From positions 62,001 to 126,000 of the forward strand of contig NZ_JYLK01000005.1 in assembly GCF_001439805.1 (NCBI RefSeq): DNA of 64,000 bases, read 5' to 3'. The notes beneath the pieces are model-generated. The model was not told where the DNA came from and made no database searches. It was given only the letters and a program-made list of their open reading frames with translations. The translations under genes and the position numbers were made by a program. Positions 53,341 through 63,077 of this stretch are shown in pieces. The DNA is from Pseudomonas trivialis (lineage in GTDB: Bacteria; Pseudomonadota; Gammaproteobacteria; Pseudomonadales; Pseudomonadaceae). The first letter of the stretch is position 1. Each line of letters opens with the position of its first letter.

Positions 53341-53734
53341 AACCAGCGAAAATCAACTGTGGGAGCGGCGGTGCGACGATTCGACTTGCCCGCGAAGGCG
53401 ATTTTTCGGTGTACATATCCGTTTCTGCGGTAACGGCTGCTGGAGGTTCCGCTCTTACAGCGGGTCACTTTTTGAAGAGCGCAAAAAGTAACCCAAAATG
53501 CTTCGCCCCAACACTCGGCACCTCCAAAGCCTGCGTTCGGCCAGCGTGTTTGACGGGGCGCTCCAGATCAAAAGCAAAAGCGTGGCGGCCTTAGAGCCGA
53601 CCGGTATCGGGGCGTGTGAGCGCGATCAACTGTGGGAGCGGGCTTGCCCGCGATGACGGCAGGCCAGTTGCTACATGAACGACTGACTCATCGCTATCGC
53701 GGGCAAACTCGTTCCCCTATTTATAACCGACGCC
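53341..53734. repeat. Intergenic repeat-rich region with REP doublet (53628-53722)
   Basis: Holds a single REP-like arm at 53360-53400, a repeat I recognise from many Pseudomonas intergenic regions (GCGGGTCACTTTTTGAAGAG then GCAAAAAGTAACCCAAAATG, 53459-53503), and a REP doublet with arms GTGGGAGCGGGCTTGCCCGCG and its degenerate inverse. No gene is supported. Confidence 0.7.
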
Positions 53735-55360
53735 TCACGTGTATTTGCGCTTATCCGGCGCAGGCGGGAAGTACTGGTACAGCCAGGTTTCACTCAAGGT
53801 GCGGTCCTGGGTCCGGATAAACAGGCGCAGCTCCACCGGTTCCACGCTGTCACTGGTGGGGTACCAGTCGAACAGGATGCGGTAGCCCTTGATGTTGTCG
53901 AGCACCAGCACGCTGAAATCCTTCACCTCACCGTGGGAGCAGGTCACCACCGGCTCGATGCCGGTGCCGGCGGGCAGGCGGTCCAGGCCGCCGCCCTTGA
54001 AGTCCACGGCAAAGCGCCGCGCCCACACGTCGGGGTAATGCTCGCCAGGTGCCCAACCTTCGGTAAATCCGCCCATGCCGGAGCGGGTTGCGTCGACCTG
54101 CGCCAGCGGCGTGCTGACTGGGGGCAGGGCGCTCCAGTACAGCTTGTAGCCGTAATTGAGGGAGTCACCGGCAGCGACGGGCTTTTTCGGGGTCCAGAAG
54201 GCCACGATATTGTCCAGGGTCTCGCCGGTGGTGGGGATTTCGAGCAGGTCAATCGAGCCCTCGCCCCAGGCGGTGGTCGGTTCCACCCACAGGCTGGGGC
54301 GCTTGCTGTACCAGTCCACGGTGTCCTGATAGCTGGCGAACTCATGGTCGGTCTGCACCAGGCCGAAGCCTTTTGGGTTGGTGTCGGCAAACGCGTTGAA
54401 CTGCAACTTGGCCGGGTTGTTCAACGGGCGGCACACCCATTCGCCATTACCGCGCCACATCGCCAGGCGGTCCGAATCGTGGATTTGCGGGTGGATGGTG
54501 TCGCACATGCGCCGCTCATGGGTGCCGCAGCTGAACATGCTGGTCATCGCCGCGATGCCCAGTTGTTCGATGGCGGTACGCGCGTTGATATGCGCATCGA
54601 TTGCCATCACCACCTGATTGGCCTGGCAGTCGATATCAAAGCGATAGGCACCGGTGGCGCTCGGCGAGTCGAGGAGGGCGTAGACCACAAAGCGCGTGGC
54701 GTTCTTCTCCGGGGTCTCGAACCAGAACTGCGTGAAGTCGGGGAATTCCTCGCGTTTTTTTGCGTAGGTATCAATCGCCAGGCCGCGCGCCGAAAGGCCG
54801 TACTGGCCGGTGGAATCCACCGCACGGAAATAGCTGGCGCCCAAAAATGACAACACGTCATGACGGTCCAGCTCCGGCGCCTTGAACAGCTTGAAGCCGG
54901 AGAAACCCAGGTCGCCGGTCAGTTGTTTGGTATCCACCGTGGTCTTTTCATAGTTGAACAGCGACGGGCGGAAATGCACCTCACGGGCTTCGCGGGTTTT
55001 GGGGTCGACGCTGTGCATGCGCACCGGCGTCTTGAAACCCATGCCGACGTGGAAGAACTGCACATCCAGCTGGCCATTCAGCTCTTTCCACAGCGAGTGA
55101 TTGCCGTCGTAGCCAATCGCGTTGAAATTTTGCGGGGTCATGTTCGCCAGCGTGGGCGGCAGCACCTGCCGCGTGTCTTTGTAGGCAGAGCCGGCGAGCT
55201 GTTTGGCCTGGGCCTTGAGCGTTTCAAAATCGAATGCCACGGCCTTGCCATCGGCGGCACGGTTACCGGCCCATGCCTGCGCGGCCAGCAGGCCACTGGC
55301 CGACAAACCGGTGTAAGCCGCAATGGCCATGGACGCTTTGAGCAAATTCCTGCGATGCAT
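53735..55360 (-). CDS. opgD: Periplasmic glucan biosynthesis protein D
   Basis: 541 residues. The start [23 protein letters not shown] is a twin-arginine signal, as in E. coli OpgD (MdoD), whereas OpgG uses Sec. The mature region has the OpgG/D family sequence ([27 protein letters not shown]). It shapes osmoregulated periplasmic glucans, the pathway that also generates the diacylglycerol recycled by DgkA. No terminator is obvious after it; REP elements follow. Confidence 0.92.
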   Translation of the reverse strand: MHRRNLLKASMAIAAYTGLSASGLLAAQAWAGNRAADGKAVAFDFETLKAQAKQLAGSAYKDTRQVLPPTLANMTPQNFNAIGYDGNHSLWKELNGQLDVQFFHVGMGFKTPVRMHSVDPKTREAREVHFRPSLFNYEKTTVDTKQLTGDLGFSGFKLFKAPELDRHDVLSFLGASYFRAVDSTGQYGLSARGLAIDTYAKKREEFPDFTQFWFETPEKNATRFVVYALLDSPSATGAYRFDIDCQANQVVMAIDAHINARTAIEQLGIAAMTSMFSCGTHERRMCDTIHPQIHDSDRLAMWRGNGEWVCRPLNNPAKLQFNAFADTNPKGFGLVQTDHEFASYQDTVDWYSKRPSLWVEPTTAWGEGSIDLLEIPTTGETLDNIVAFWTPKKPVAAGDSLNYGYKLYWSALPPVSTPLAQVDATRSGMGGFTEGWAPGEHYPDVWARRFAVDFKGGGLDRLPAGTGIEPVVTCSHGEVKDFSVLVLDNIKGYRILFDWYPTSDSVEPVELRLFIRTQDRTLSETWLYQYFPPAPDKRKYT

Positions 55361-55694
55361 AGAGACAACCTGTCGTGAGCAAATCCCGCGCCGTTCCTGG
55401 CACGTACTGGATCAGAAATAACGGTTCGGACATGCCTTCGGCCAAACGCAACGGACATTAAACAGACGCCGGTTAGCTTAAGCGGTTCGATAGGCAAGGA
55501 AAATTGATTGATGGCATTGTGCTTGCGCTGCATGTGCGACAAGACATTTCCAAGCCAGCGAAGGGGCGGCTGCACAGGTCAAGCTACAAAGGTGGTGTTA
55601 CATCTGGAAGCACTCTAGCGAGCAGTAAATTTGGCACTTGGTTTTACGCTGGGGTCTGTTTGTCCTATGTACCCCAAGTGCCTGGAGGCTATTT
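55361..55694. other. Divergent promoter region of opgD and the TerB-like gene
   Basis: 334 bp between two divergent genes. The half near 55600 is AT-rich. No specific binding site or small gene can be supported. Confidence 0.5.
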
Positions 55695-56402
55695 ATGAAT
55701 ACCCGTGGATTGCTCGATCAGTTGCTTAAGTCTGGTCAGGACATGTTGCAAAAGAAAGCTGGCGGCCAGCGCAAATCGGATGAAAAGGGCGCCCTGGATG
55801 GCCTGCTCGGCAGCGGCGGTCTGGGCAGCCTGCTCGGCGGCGCAGGCGGTGGCGCGCTGGCGGCGGGCGCCATGGGCCTGCTGATGGGCAACAAGAAGGC
55901 GCGCAAATTCGGCGGCAAGGCGCTGACCTACGGCGGTCTGGCCGCCCTGGGCGTCATCGCCTACAAGGCTTACGGCAACTGGCAGGCGCAGCAGGCCAGT
56001 GCGCCCCAGAGCGAACCGCAGACCATCGACCGCCTGCCGCCGGCTCAGGTCGAGCAGCACAGCCAGGGCATCCTCAAGGCGCTGGTCGCCGCCGCCAAGG
56101 CCGACGGGCATGTCGACGAGCGTGAGCGCGCGCTGATCGAAGGCGAGTTCACCAAACTGGACAACGACCGCGAACTGCAAAGCTGGCTGCACGCCGAACT
56201 CAACAAACCCCTGGACCCCGCCGATGTGGCCCGCGCCGCAGGCACCCCGGAAATGGCTGCCGAAATGTACATCGCCAGCGTGATGCTGGTGGACGAGGAA
56301 AACTTCATGGAAAAGTCATACCTCGACGAACTGGCCCGCCAGCTCCGGCTGGAACCCGGCCTGAAGGCCGAACTGGAGAAGCAGGTGCGTCTGGCTCAGT
56401 AA
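55695..56402 (+). CDS. DUF533 / TerB-like inner-membrane protein
   Basis: 235 residues: a Gly-rich hydrophobic segment at about 40-75 (GSLLGGAGGGALAAGAMGLLMG), a possible second membrane segment (GLAALGVIAYKAYG), then a helical TerB-like domain (ILKALVAAAKADGHVDERERALIEGEF). It is like E. coli YebE. The role is unknown, perhaps envelope or metal stress. TGGAGG precedes the ATG at 55695. Confidence 0.85.
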   Translation: MNTRGLLDQLLKSGQDMLQKKAGGQRKSDEKGALDGLLGSGGLGSLLGGAGGGALAAGAMGLLMGNKKARKFGGKALTYGGLAALGVIAYKAYGNWQAQQASAPQSEPQTIDRLPPAQVEQHSQGILKALVAAAKADGHVDERERALIEGEFTKLDNDRELQSWLHAELNKPLDPADVARAAGTPEMAAEMYIASVMLVDEENFMEKSYLDELARQLRLEPGLKAELEKQVRLAQ

Positions 56403-56442
56403 ATACAGGCGGTACGCAATCAATGATGTGGGAGGCCCGCTT

Positions 56443-56580
56443 CTTGTGGCGAGCGGGCTTGCCCGCGTTGGGGTGCGAAGCGCCCCCAATGAAGGAACCC
56501 TCGGTATACCTGATACTGCGCGCAGGCTGGTTTTGGGGCTGCTGCGCCGCCCAACGCAGGACAAGCCTGCTCGCCACAGG
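56443..56580. repeat. REP-like inverted pair
   Basis: TTGTGGCGAGCGGGCTTGCCCGCG at the left (two overlapping parts) and GGACAAGCCTGCTCGCCACA at the right are inverted copies around an unrelated centre; a different REP class from those at 33708 and 39625. Confidence 0.75.
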
Positions 56581-56703
56581 GATGTGCTTGCTTGAAGCAG
56601 TCAGTACTTTTGATACAAACGCACCGCCATCGCAAGCGGCCCCCCTCGCACATTCCGCTCAGCTATACTCCCCTCCATTTGAATGGCCCTTCGAGGAATT
56701 ACT

Positions 56704-58326
56704 GTGAAGAACTGGACGTTGCGCCAACGGATTTTGGCGAGCTTTGCGGTCATTATCGCGATCATGTTGCTGATGGTCGTGGTGTCCTACTCACGGTTGC
56801 TGAAGATCGAAGTCAGTCAGGAAGCCGTCAGGGATGATGCGGTGCCTGGGGTCTACTTAAGCTCCATGATCCGCAGCGCATGGGTCGACAGCTATTTGCA
56901 GACCATCGACATCATCGGCCTGCGCGAGGAAAAGACCCTCACCAATGCCGACAAGAATGACTACAAGTCCTTCGAAGCGCGTATCGAGCAGCAGATGGCC
57001 AACTATGAAAAAACCGTGCATGACCAGGCCGATCGCATGGAGTTCGACAACTTCAAGGCCGCGCACATCAATTACAACAAGGTTCTGGCCCAGGTGCTGG
57101 AACGCGTTGAAGCCAATGACCTGCCCGGTGCCAGCGTGTTGCTCGAAGAGCAATTGACGCCGATCTGGACCGAAGGGCGCATGAAGCTCAATGACATCAT
57201 CACTGAAAACAAGAACGTGTCCGACCGCGCCACGGCGGCCATTGATGAGGCCGTGCTGTCGGCCAAGATCAGCATGGTGGTGTCGCTGATCATCGCCGTC
57301 CTCGCCGCCGGCCTGTGTGGCCTGTTGCTGATGCGCGCGATCATGGCGCCAATGAAGCGCATCGTCGAGATCCTCGAAACCATGCGTACGGGCGACCTGA
57401 GCAAGCGCCTGAACCTGGAGCGCAAGGATGAGTTCAACGCGGTGGAAACCGGCTTCAATGACATGATGACCGAGCTGACTGCCCTGGTGTCCCAGGCCCA
57501 GCGTTCCTCGGTGCAGGTCACCACTTCGGTCACCGAGATTGCCGCCACCTCCAAGCAGCAGCAGGCCACCGCCACCGAGACCGCCGCCACCACCACCGAG
57601 ATCGGCGCGACGTCGCGGGAAATCGCCGCCACGTCCAAAGACCTGGTGCGCACCATGACCGAAGTGTCCACCGCCGCCGATCAGGCCTCGGTGGCTGCCG
57701 GCTCCGGCCAGCAGGGCCTGGCGCGCATGGAGGAAACCATGCATTCGGTGATGGGCGCCGCCGACCTGGTGAACGCCAAGCTGGCGATCCTCAACGAGAA
57801 GGCCGGCAACATCAACCAGGTGGTGGTGACCATCGTCAAGGTTGCCGACCAGACCAACCTGCTGTCGCTCAATGCTGCCATCGAGGCCGAGAAAGCCGGT
57901 GAATACGGGCGCGGTTTTGCCGTGGTCGCCACCGAAGTGCGACGCCTGGCCGACCAGACCGCCGTGGCCACCTACGACATCGAGCAGATGGTGCGCGAGA
58001 TCCAGTCGGCGGTGTCCGCCGGGGTGATGGGCATGGACAAGTTCTCCGAAGAAGTGCGCCGCGGCATGTTCGAAGTGCAGCAGGTGGGCGAGCAGCTGTC
58101 GCAGATCATCCACCAGGTACAGGCGCTGGCGCCGCGGGTGTTGATGGTCAACGAGGGCATGCAGGCCCAGGCCACCGGCGCCGAGCAGATCAACCACGCG
58201 CTGGTGCAACTGGGCGATGCCAGCAGCCAGACCGTGGAGTCGCTGCGCCAGGCCAGCTTTGCCATTGATGAACTGAGCCAGGTTGCGGTGGGTCTGCGCA
58301 GCGGCGTGTCGCGTTTCAAAGTCTGA
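56704..58326 (+). CDS. wspA: WspA, surface-sensing methyl-accepting chemotaxis protein
   Basis: 540 residues from GTG at 56704 (GAGG 8 nt upstream; an ATG seven codons earlier overlaps that site). Membrane helices at about 10-32 and 186-208 enclose a small four-helix periplasmic domain, then HAMP (about 210-265) and an MCP signalling hairpin with the tip [32 protein letters not shown]. WspA detects surface contact or envelope stress and drives WspE, leading to c-di-GMP synthesis by WspR (outside the window). First gene of a coupled operon. Confidence 0.93.
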   Translation: MKNWTLRQRILASFAVIIAIMLLMVVVSYSRLLKIEVSQEAVRDDAVPGVYLSSMIRSAWVDSYLQTIDIIGLREEKTLTNADKNDYKSFEARIEQQMANYEKTVHDQADRMEFDNFKAAHINYNKVLAQVLERVEANDLPGASVLLEEQLTPIWTEGRMKLNDIITENKNVSDRATAAIDEAVLSAKISMVVSLIIAVLAAGLCGLLLMRAIMAPMKRIVEILETMRTGDLSKRLNLERKDEFNAVETGFNDMMTELTALVSQAQRSSVQVTTSVTEIAATSKQQQATATETAATTTEIGATSREIAATSKDLVRTMTEVSTAADQASVAAGSGQQGLARMEETMHSVMGAADLVNAKLAILNEKAGNINQVVVTIVKVADQTNLLSLNAAIEAEKAGEYGRGFAVVATEVRRLADQTAVATYDIEQMVREIQSAVSAGVMGMDKFSEEVRRGMFEVQQVGEQLSQIIHQVQALAPRVLMVNEGMQAQATGAEQINHALVQLGDASSQTVESLRQASFAIDELSQVAVGLRSGVSRFKV

Positions 58327-58838
58327 TGAGCGAACTCGCGGCTAAACGCGGCGCCGTTACGGCAGCGAAAAAGGCGTTGTTCCTGCTGTTCCACATCGGC
58401 AGCGAACGCTTTGCCCTCAAGGCCACCGAAGTGGCCGAGGTGCTGCCGCGCCTGCCGCTCAAGCCCATCGCCCACGCGCCCGCCTGGGTGGCGGGCATTT
58501 TTGCCCATCGCGGCGCGCTGGTGCCGGTCATTGACCTGAGTGCGCTGACCTTCGGCACCGCCGCCCAGGCCCGCACGAGCACGCGGCTGGTGCTGGTCAA
58601 CTACCAGCCGCAATCCTGGGCCGAACCTCGTCGGTTGGGGCTGATCCTTGAACAGGCCACCGACACGCTGCGCTGCGACCCCGCCGAATTCCAGCCCTAT
58701 GGCCTGGACAATCGCCAGGCGCCATACCTGGGGCCGGTGCGCGACGATGAGGCGGGCTTGACGCAATGGATTGGCGTGAATGACCTGCTGACTGAAGACG
58801 TGCGCGCCTTGTTGTTCTCTGCCGAGTTGAGCCTATGA
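58326..58838 (+). CDS. wspB: WspB, CheW-like adaptor
   Basis: 170 residues of the CheW fold (LFHIGSERFALKATEVAEVLPRLPLKPIAHAPAWVAGIFAHRG). Couples WspA to WspE. Its ATG shares the last A of the wspA stop (TGATG). Confidence 0.9.
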   Translation: MSELAAKRGAVTAAKKALFLLFHIGSERFALKATEVAEVLPRLPLKPIAHAPAWVAGIFAHRGALVPVIDLSALTFGTAAQARTSTRLVLVNYQPQSWAEPRRLGLILEQATDTLRCDPAEFQPYGLDNRQAPYLGPVRDDEAGLTQWIGVNDLLTEDVRALLFSAELSL

Positions 58839-60100
58839 GCAATGACCCGCGCTTTTTTGCCTATTTGAAAGAACGCATCGGCCTGGACGTCGCGTCGGTG
58901 GGCGAAGCCATTATCGAGCGTGCCGTGCGCCAGCGCAGCCAGGCGGTGCAGGCGCAGACAGCGGACGAGTACTGGCAGCACCTGCAACGTTCCCACGACG
59001 AACAGCAGGCGCTGATCGAAGCGGTGATCGTCCCCGAGACCTGGTTTTTTCGCTATCCCGAATCCTTCGCGACCCTCGCTCGGTTGGCCAGGGCACGACT
59101 GGACGAGCTCAACCAGTTGCGCGCCTTGCGCATTCTGAGCTTGCCATGCTCCACCGGCGAGGAGCCCTATTCGATCGCCATGGCCCTGCTCGATGCCGGC
59201 CTTGCGCCGCATCAGTTCAAGGTGCAGGGCATGGACGTCAGCCCGCTGTCGGTGGAACGAGCACGGCGCGGCGTATACGGCAAGAATTCGTTTCGTGGCG
59301 GCGACCTCGACTTTCGCGACCGTCACTTCAGTGAACAGGCCGATGGTTACCACATCGCCGACCGCGTGCGCGAACAGGTGCGCCTGCAAGTCGGCAACCT
59401 GCTCGACCCGGCCCTGCTCGCCAATGAGTCGGCCTATGATTTCGTGTTCTGCCGCAACCTGCTGATCTACTTCGACCAGCCGACGCAACAGCAAGTGTTC
59501 GACGTGCTCAAAGGCTTGACTCACCTGGACGGTGTGCTGTTCATCGGCCCGGCAGAGGGCAGTCTGCTGGGGCGCCACGGCATGCGTTCGATTGGCGTGC
59601 CGCAGTCGTTTGCCTTCAGCCGCCACGCGGAGCCAGTGAAGCCGGCGCCGGTATTTACACCCACGCCCACGCCCGTGCTCGCACGCAGCGCCGCTCCGAT
59701 GCCGATGCCGGTCAAGCCGCGACCGTTCAGCACGGCCAGCGCTCAGGTGGTGCCGATCAAGGCGCTGCCCTCCGACACGGCCGACTTGCTTGGCCAGATT
59801 GCCACCCTGGCCAACGCTGGCAAGAGCGCCGAAGCCCGCGCCGCCTGCGAGCGCTATTTGAGCAACCACCCGCCGGCCGCCCAGGTGTTTTATTGGCTGG
59901 GGCTGCTCAGCGATGTGGCCGGCAGCGCCCTGGAAGCCCAGGGTTATTATCGAAAAGCCTTGTACCTGGAACCCCAGCACCCGCAGGCCCTGATGCACCT
60001 GGCCGCGTTGCTCGAGTCCCAGGGTGACAGCGCGGGTGCGCGTCGCCTGCAGGCACGTGCCGCGCGCAGCGAGCGAGCTGACAGTGAGTCCAAACGATGA
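58835..60100 (+). CDS. wspC: WspC, CheR-type methyltransferase with TPR tail
   Basis: 421 residues: CheR domain (1-265) with the SAM motif LSLPCSTGEEPYSIAM and VFCRNLLIYF, a proline-rich linker (about 270-300), then TPR-like helices (AAQVFYWLGLLSDVAGSALEAQGYYRKAL). It methylates glutamates on WspA, raising activity. ATGA overlap with wspB. Confidence 0.92.
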   Translation: MSNDPRFFAYLKERIGLDVASVGEAIIERAVRQRSQAVQAQTADEYWQHLQRSHDEQQALIEAVIVPETWFFRYPESFATLARLARARLDELNQLRALRILSLPCSTGEEPYSIAMALLDAGLAPHQFKVQGMDVSPLSVERARRGVYGKNSFRGGDLDFRDRHFSEQADGYHIADRVREQVRLQVGNLLDPALLANESAYDFVFCRNLLIYFDQPTQQQVFDVLKGLTHLDGVLFIGPAEGSLLGRHGMRSIGVPQSFAFSRHAEPVKPAPVFTPTPTPVLARSAAPMPMPVKPRPFSTASAQVVPIKALPSDTADLLGQIATLANAGKSAEARAACERYLSNHPPAAQVFYWLGLLSDVAGSALEAQGYYRKALYLEPQHPQALMHLAALLESQGDSAGARRLQARAARSERADSESKR

Positions 60101-60795
60101 GTAGCACCAAGGCGCTCGACATCACCGGCCTGGACCTGACCCTGGCCGACACTCAGGCCATCGACGATTGCTGGAACCGCATCGGCATCCATGGCGACAA
60201 GTCCTGCCCGCTGCTGGCGGAGCACATTCACTGTCGCAACTGCTCGGTGTATTCGGCCGCCGCCACGCGGTTGCTGGACCGCTACGCCCTGCAACAGGAA
60301 GACCGCCGCCCGGCGGCGGCCGAGGTCGATGAGGACATCGTCACCCTTTCCCTGCTGATGTTCCGTCTCGGCGAGGAATGGCTGGGCATCGCCACGCGCT
60401 GCCTGGTGGAGGTGGCGCCGCTGCAGCCGATCCATTCCCTGCCGCACCAGCGTTCCCGTGCGTTGCTCGGCGTGGCCAATGTGCGTGGCGCGCTGGTGGC
60501 GTGCCTGTCGTTGGTCGAACTGCTCGGCCTGGACGCCGCCGGCGCCGGGGCGACAGGTGGGCGGGTCATGCCACGCATGCTGATCATCGCCGCGCAGGAT
60601 GGCCCGGTGGTGGTGCCGGTGGACGAGGTCGACGGCATTCATGCGGTCGATGAGCGCACCTTGAAGGCGGCATCGGCCTCCGGCACCCAGGCCAGCGGGC
60701 GCTTTACCCAGGGTGTTCTGCAGTGGAAGGGCCGCAGCCTGCGTTGGCTGGACGAGGCACAATTGTTGTCCGCCGTGACCCGGAGCCTCACATGA
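60097..60795 (+). CDS. wspD: WspD, CheW-like adaptor with N-terminal cysteine cluster
   Basis: 232 residues. The N-terminal 60 residues hold KSCPLLAEHIHCRNCSVY, three cysteines in a metal-site-like spacing, then a CheW domain (FRLGEEWLGIATRCLVEVAPLQPIHSLPH). It is the second adaptor of the Wsp complex. ATGA overlaps on both sides. Confidence 0.9.
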   Translation: MSSTKALDITGLDLTLADTQAIDDCWNRIGIHGDKSCPLLAEHIHCRNCSVYSAAATRLLDRYALQQEDRRPAAAEVDEDIVTLSLLMFRLGEEWLGIATRCLVEVAPLQPIHSLPHQRSRALLGVANVRGALVACLSLVELLGLDAAGAGATGGRVMPRMLIIAAQDGPVVVPVDEVDGIHAVDERTLKAASASGTQASGRFTQGVLQWKGRSLRWLDEAQLLSAVTRSLT

Positions 60796-63077
60796 CCCCC
60801 GACCAGATGCGCGACGCCTCGCTGCTGGAACTGTTCAGCCTGGAAGCCGATGCGCAAACCCAGGTGCTGAGCGCCGGCCTGCTGGCCCTGGAACGCAACC
60901 CCACCCAGGCCGACCAGCTCGAAGCCTGCATGCGCGCCGCGCACTCGCTCAAGGGCGCGGCGCGCATCGTCGGCGTGGACGCCGGGGTCAGCGTGGCCCA
61001 CGTGATGGAGGACTGCCTGGTCAGTGCCCAGGAAGCGCGCCTGTACCTGCAACCCGAGCACATCGACGCGCTGCTGCAGGGCACCGACTTGCTGATGCGC
61101 ATCGCCACGCCGGGCAACGACGTTTCGCCTGCCGATATCGCAGCCTATGTGGCGCTGATGGAGCGCTTGCTGGATCCGTCGCAGCCCACGGCAAAGATCG
61201 CAGCGCCAGCCGAGCCGGCTCCGGCCTCGACACCTGTGGTGCAAGCCTTGGCGCTTGAGCCCGAGCCCGAACCTGCGCCGCCTGCCGCCAGCGAGCCCGC
61301 GCGTCAGGGCAAGCGCATGACCGAAGGCGGCGAACGCGTGCTGCGCGTCACCGCCGAGCGCTTGAACAGCCTGCTGGACCTGTCCAGCAAATCCCTGGTG
61401 GAAACCCAGCGGCTCAAGCCGTATCTGGCCAGCCTGCAACGCCTCAAGCGCATTCAAAGTCAGGGCGTGCGCGCGCTGGACTCCCTGGACGGCCAGCTCA
61501 AGACCCTGAATCTCAACCTCGAAGCCCAGGAAGCCCTCACCGACGCCCGTCGCCTGCTGAGCGAAGCCCAGGCCCTGCTGGCGGAAAAAACTGCCGAACT
61601 GGACGAGTTCGGCTGGCAAGCCGGGCAGCGTGCCCAGGTGCTTTATGACACCGCGCTGGCCTGCCGCATGCGCCCATTTGCCGATGTGTTGACGGGGCAG
61701 GCGCGCATGGTTCGCGACCTTGGCCGCACCCTGGGCAAGCGGGTGCGCCTGGAGATCGAGGGCGAAAAGACCCAGGTCGACCGCGACGTGTTGGAAAAAC
61801 TCGAAGCGCCGCTCACCCATTTACTGCGCAATGCCGTCGACCATGGCATTGAAATGCCCGAGCAACGCGTATTCGCCGGCAAGCCCGCCGAGGGCCTGAT
61901 CCGCCTGCGCGCGTCCCATCAGGCCGGGTTGCTGGTGCTGGAACTGAGCGACGATGGCAATGGCGTCGACCTGGAGCGCCTGCGCGGCAGCATCGTCGAT
62001 CGGCACCTGTCGCCGCTGGAAACCGCCCTGCGCTTGAGCGAGGAGGAGCTGCTCACGTTTCTGTTCCTGCCGGGCTTCAGCCTGCGCGACAAGGTCACCG
62101 AAGTGTCCGGGCGCGGGGTCGGCCTGGATGCGGTGCAGCATATGGTGCGGCAACTGCGCGGCGCGGTGGTGCTGGAGCAAACGGCGGGGCAGGGCAGCCG
62201 CTTCCACCTGGAAGTGCCGTTGACCCTGTCGGTGGTGCGCAGCCTGGTGGTCGAAGTCGGCGAAGAGGCCTACGCCTTCCCGCTGGCCCACATTGAGCGC
62301 ATGTGCGACCTGGCCCCCGACGACATTGTGCAACTGGAAGGCCGCCAGCACTTCTGGCACGAGGGCCGGCATGTCGGCCTGGTCGCCGCCAGCCAGTTGC
62401 TGCAGCGCCCGACAGGGCAGAATAATGACGAAACCCTGAAAGTGGTGGTAATCCGCGAGCGCGATGCGGTGTACGGGATCGCCGTGGAGCGCTTTATCGG
62501 TGAGCGCACGCTGGTGGTGCTGCCGCTGGATGACCGCCTTGGCAAGGTCCAGGATATTTCCGCCGGCGCCTTGCTCGACGATGGCTCGGTGGTGCTGATC
62601 GTCGATGTGGAAGACATGCTGCGCTCGGTGGACAAACTGCTCAACACCGGCCGCCTCGAACGCATCGCCCGGCGCAGCCAGCAGGCCACCGAAGCGCCGC
62701 GCAAACGCGTGCTGGTGGTGGACGACTCGCTCACCGTGCGTGAGCTGCAACGCAAACTGCTGCTCAATCGCGGCTATGAAGTGGCCGTGGCAGTCGACGG
62801 TATGGACGGGTGGAACGCATTGCGCTCCGAAGACTTCGACCTGCTGATCACAGACATTGATATGCCTCGTATGGACGGTATCGAATTGGTCACACTCCTG
62901 CGCCGAGACACCCGCCTGCAATCGTTGCCGGTGATGGTGGTGTCCTACAAGGACCGCGAAGAAGACCGACGTCGAGGACTTGACGCCGGCGCCGACTATT
63001 ACCTGGCCAAAGCCAGTTTCCATGATGACGCCCTGCTTGACGCCGTGGTCGAACTGATCGGAGGCGCCCGGGCATGA
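60792..63077 (+). CDS. wspE: WspE, hybrid CheA histidine kinase with receiver domain
   Basis: 761 residues: Hpt domain with phospho-His H51 (AAHSLKGAAR), a Pro/Glu-rich linker (about 130-170), the dimer/ATPase region with N-box HLLRNAVDHGIEM and GRGVGLDAV, a CheW-like domain, and a C-terminal receiver with phospho-acceptor in LLITDIDMPRMDG. It phosphorylates WspR and WspF. The ATG at 60792 overlaps the wspD stop. Confidence 0.94.
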   Translation: MTPDQMRDASLLELFSLEADAQTQVLSAGLLALERNPTQADQLEACMRAAHSLKGAARIVGVDAGVSVAHVMEDCLVSAQEARLYLQPEHIDALLQGTDLLMRIATPGNDVSPADIAAYVALMERLLDPSQPTAKIAAPAEPAPASTPVVQALALEPEPEPAPPAASEPARQGKRMTEGGERVLRVTAERLNSLLDLSSKSLVETQRLKPYLASLQRLKRIQSQGVRALDSLDGQLKTLNLNLEAQEALTDARRLLSEAQALLAEKTAELDEFGWQAGQRAQVLYDTALACRMRPFADVLTGQARMVRDLGRTLGKRVRLEIEGEKTQVDRDVLEKLEAPLTHLLRNAVDHGIEMPEQRVFAGKPAEGLIRLRASHQAGLLVLELSDDGNGVDLERLRGSIVDRHLSPLETALRLSEEELLTFLFLPGFSLRDKVTEVSGRGVGLDAVQHMVRQLRGAVVLEQTAGQGSRFHLEVPLTLSVVRSLVVEVGEEAYAFPLAHIERMCDLAPDDIVQLEGRQHFWHEGRHVGLVAASQLLQRPTGQNNDETLKVVVIRERDAVYGIAVERFIGERTLVVLPLDDRLGKVQDISAGALLDDGSVVLIVDVEDMLRSVDKLLNTGRLERIARRSQQATEAPRKRVLVVDDSLTVRELQRKLLLNRGYEVAVAVDGMDGWNALRSEDFDLLITDIDMPRMDGIELVTLLRRDTRLQSLPVMVVSYKDREEDRRRGLDAGADYYLAKASFHDDALLDAVVELIGGARA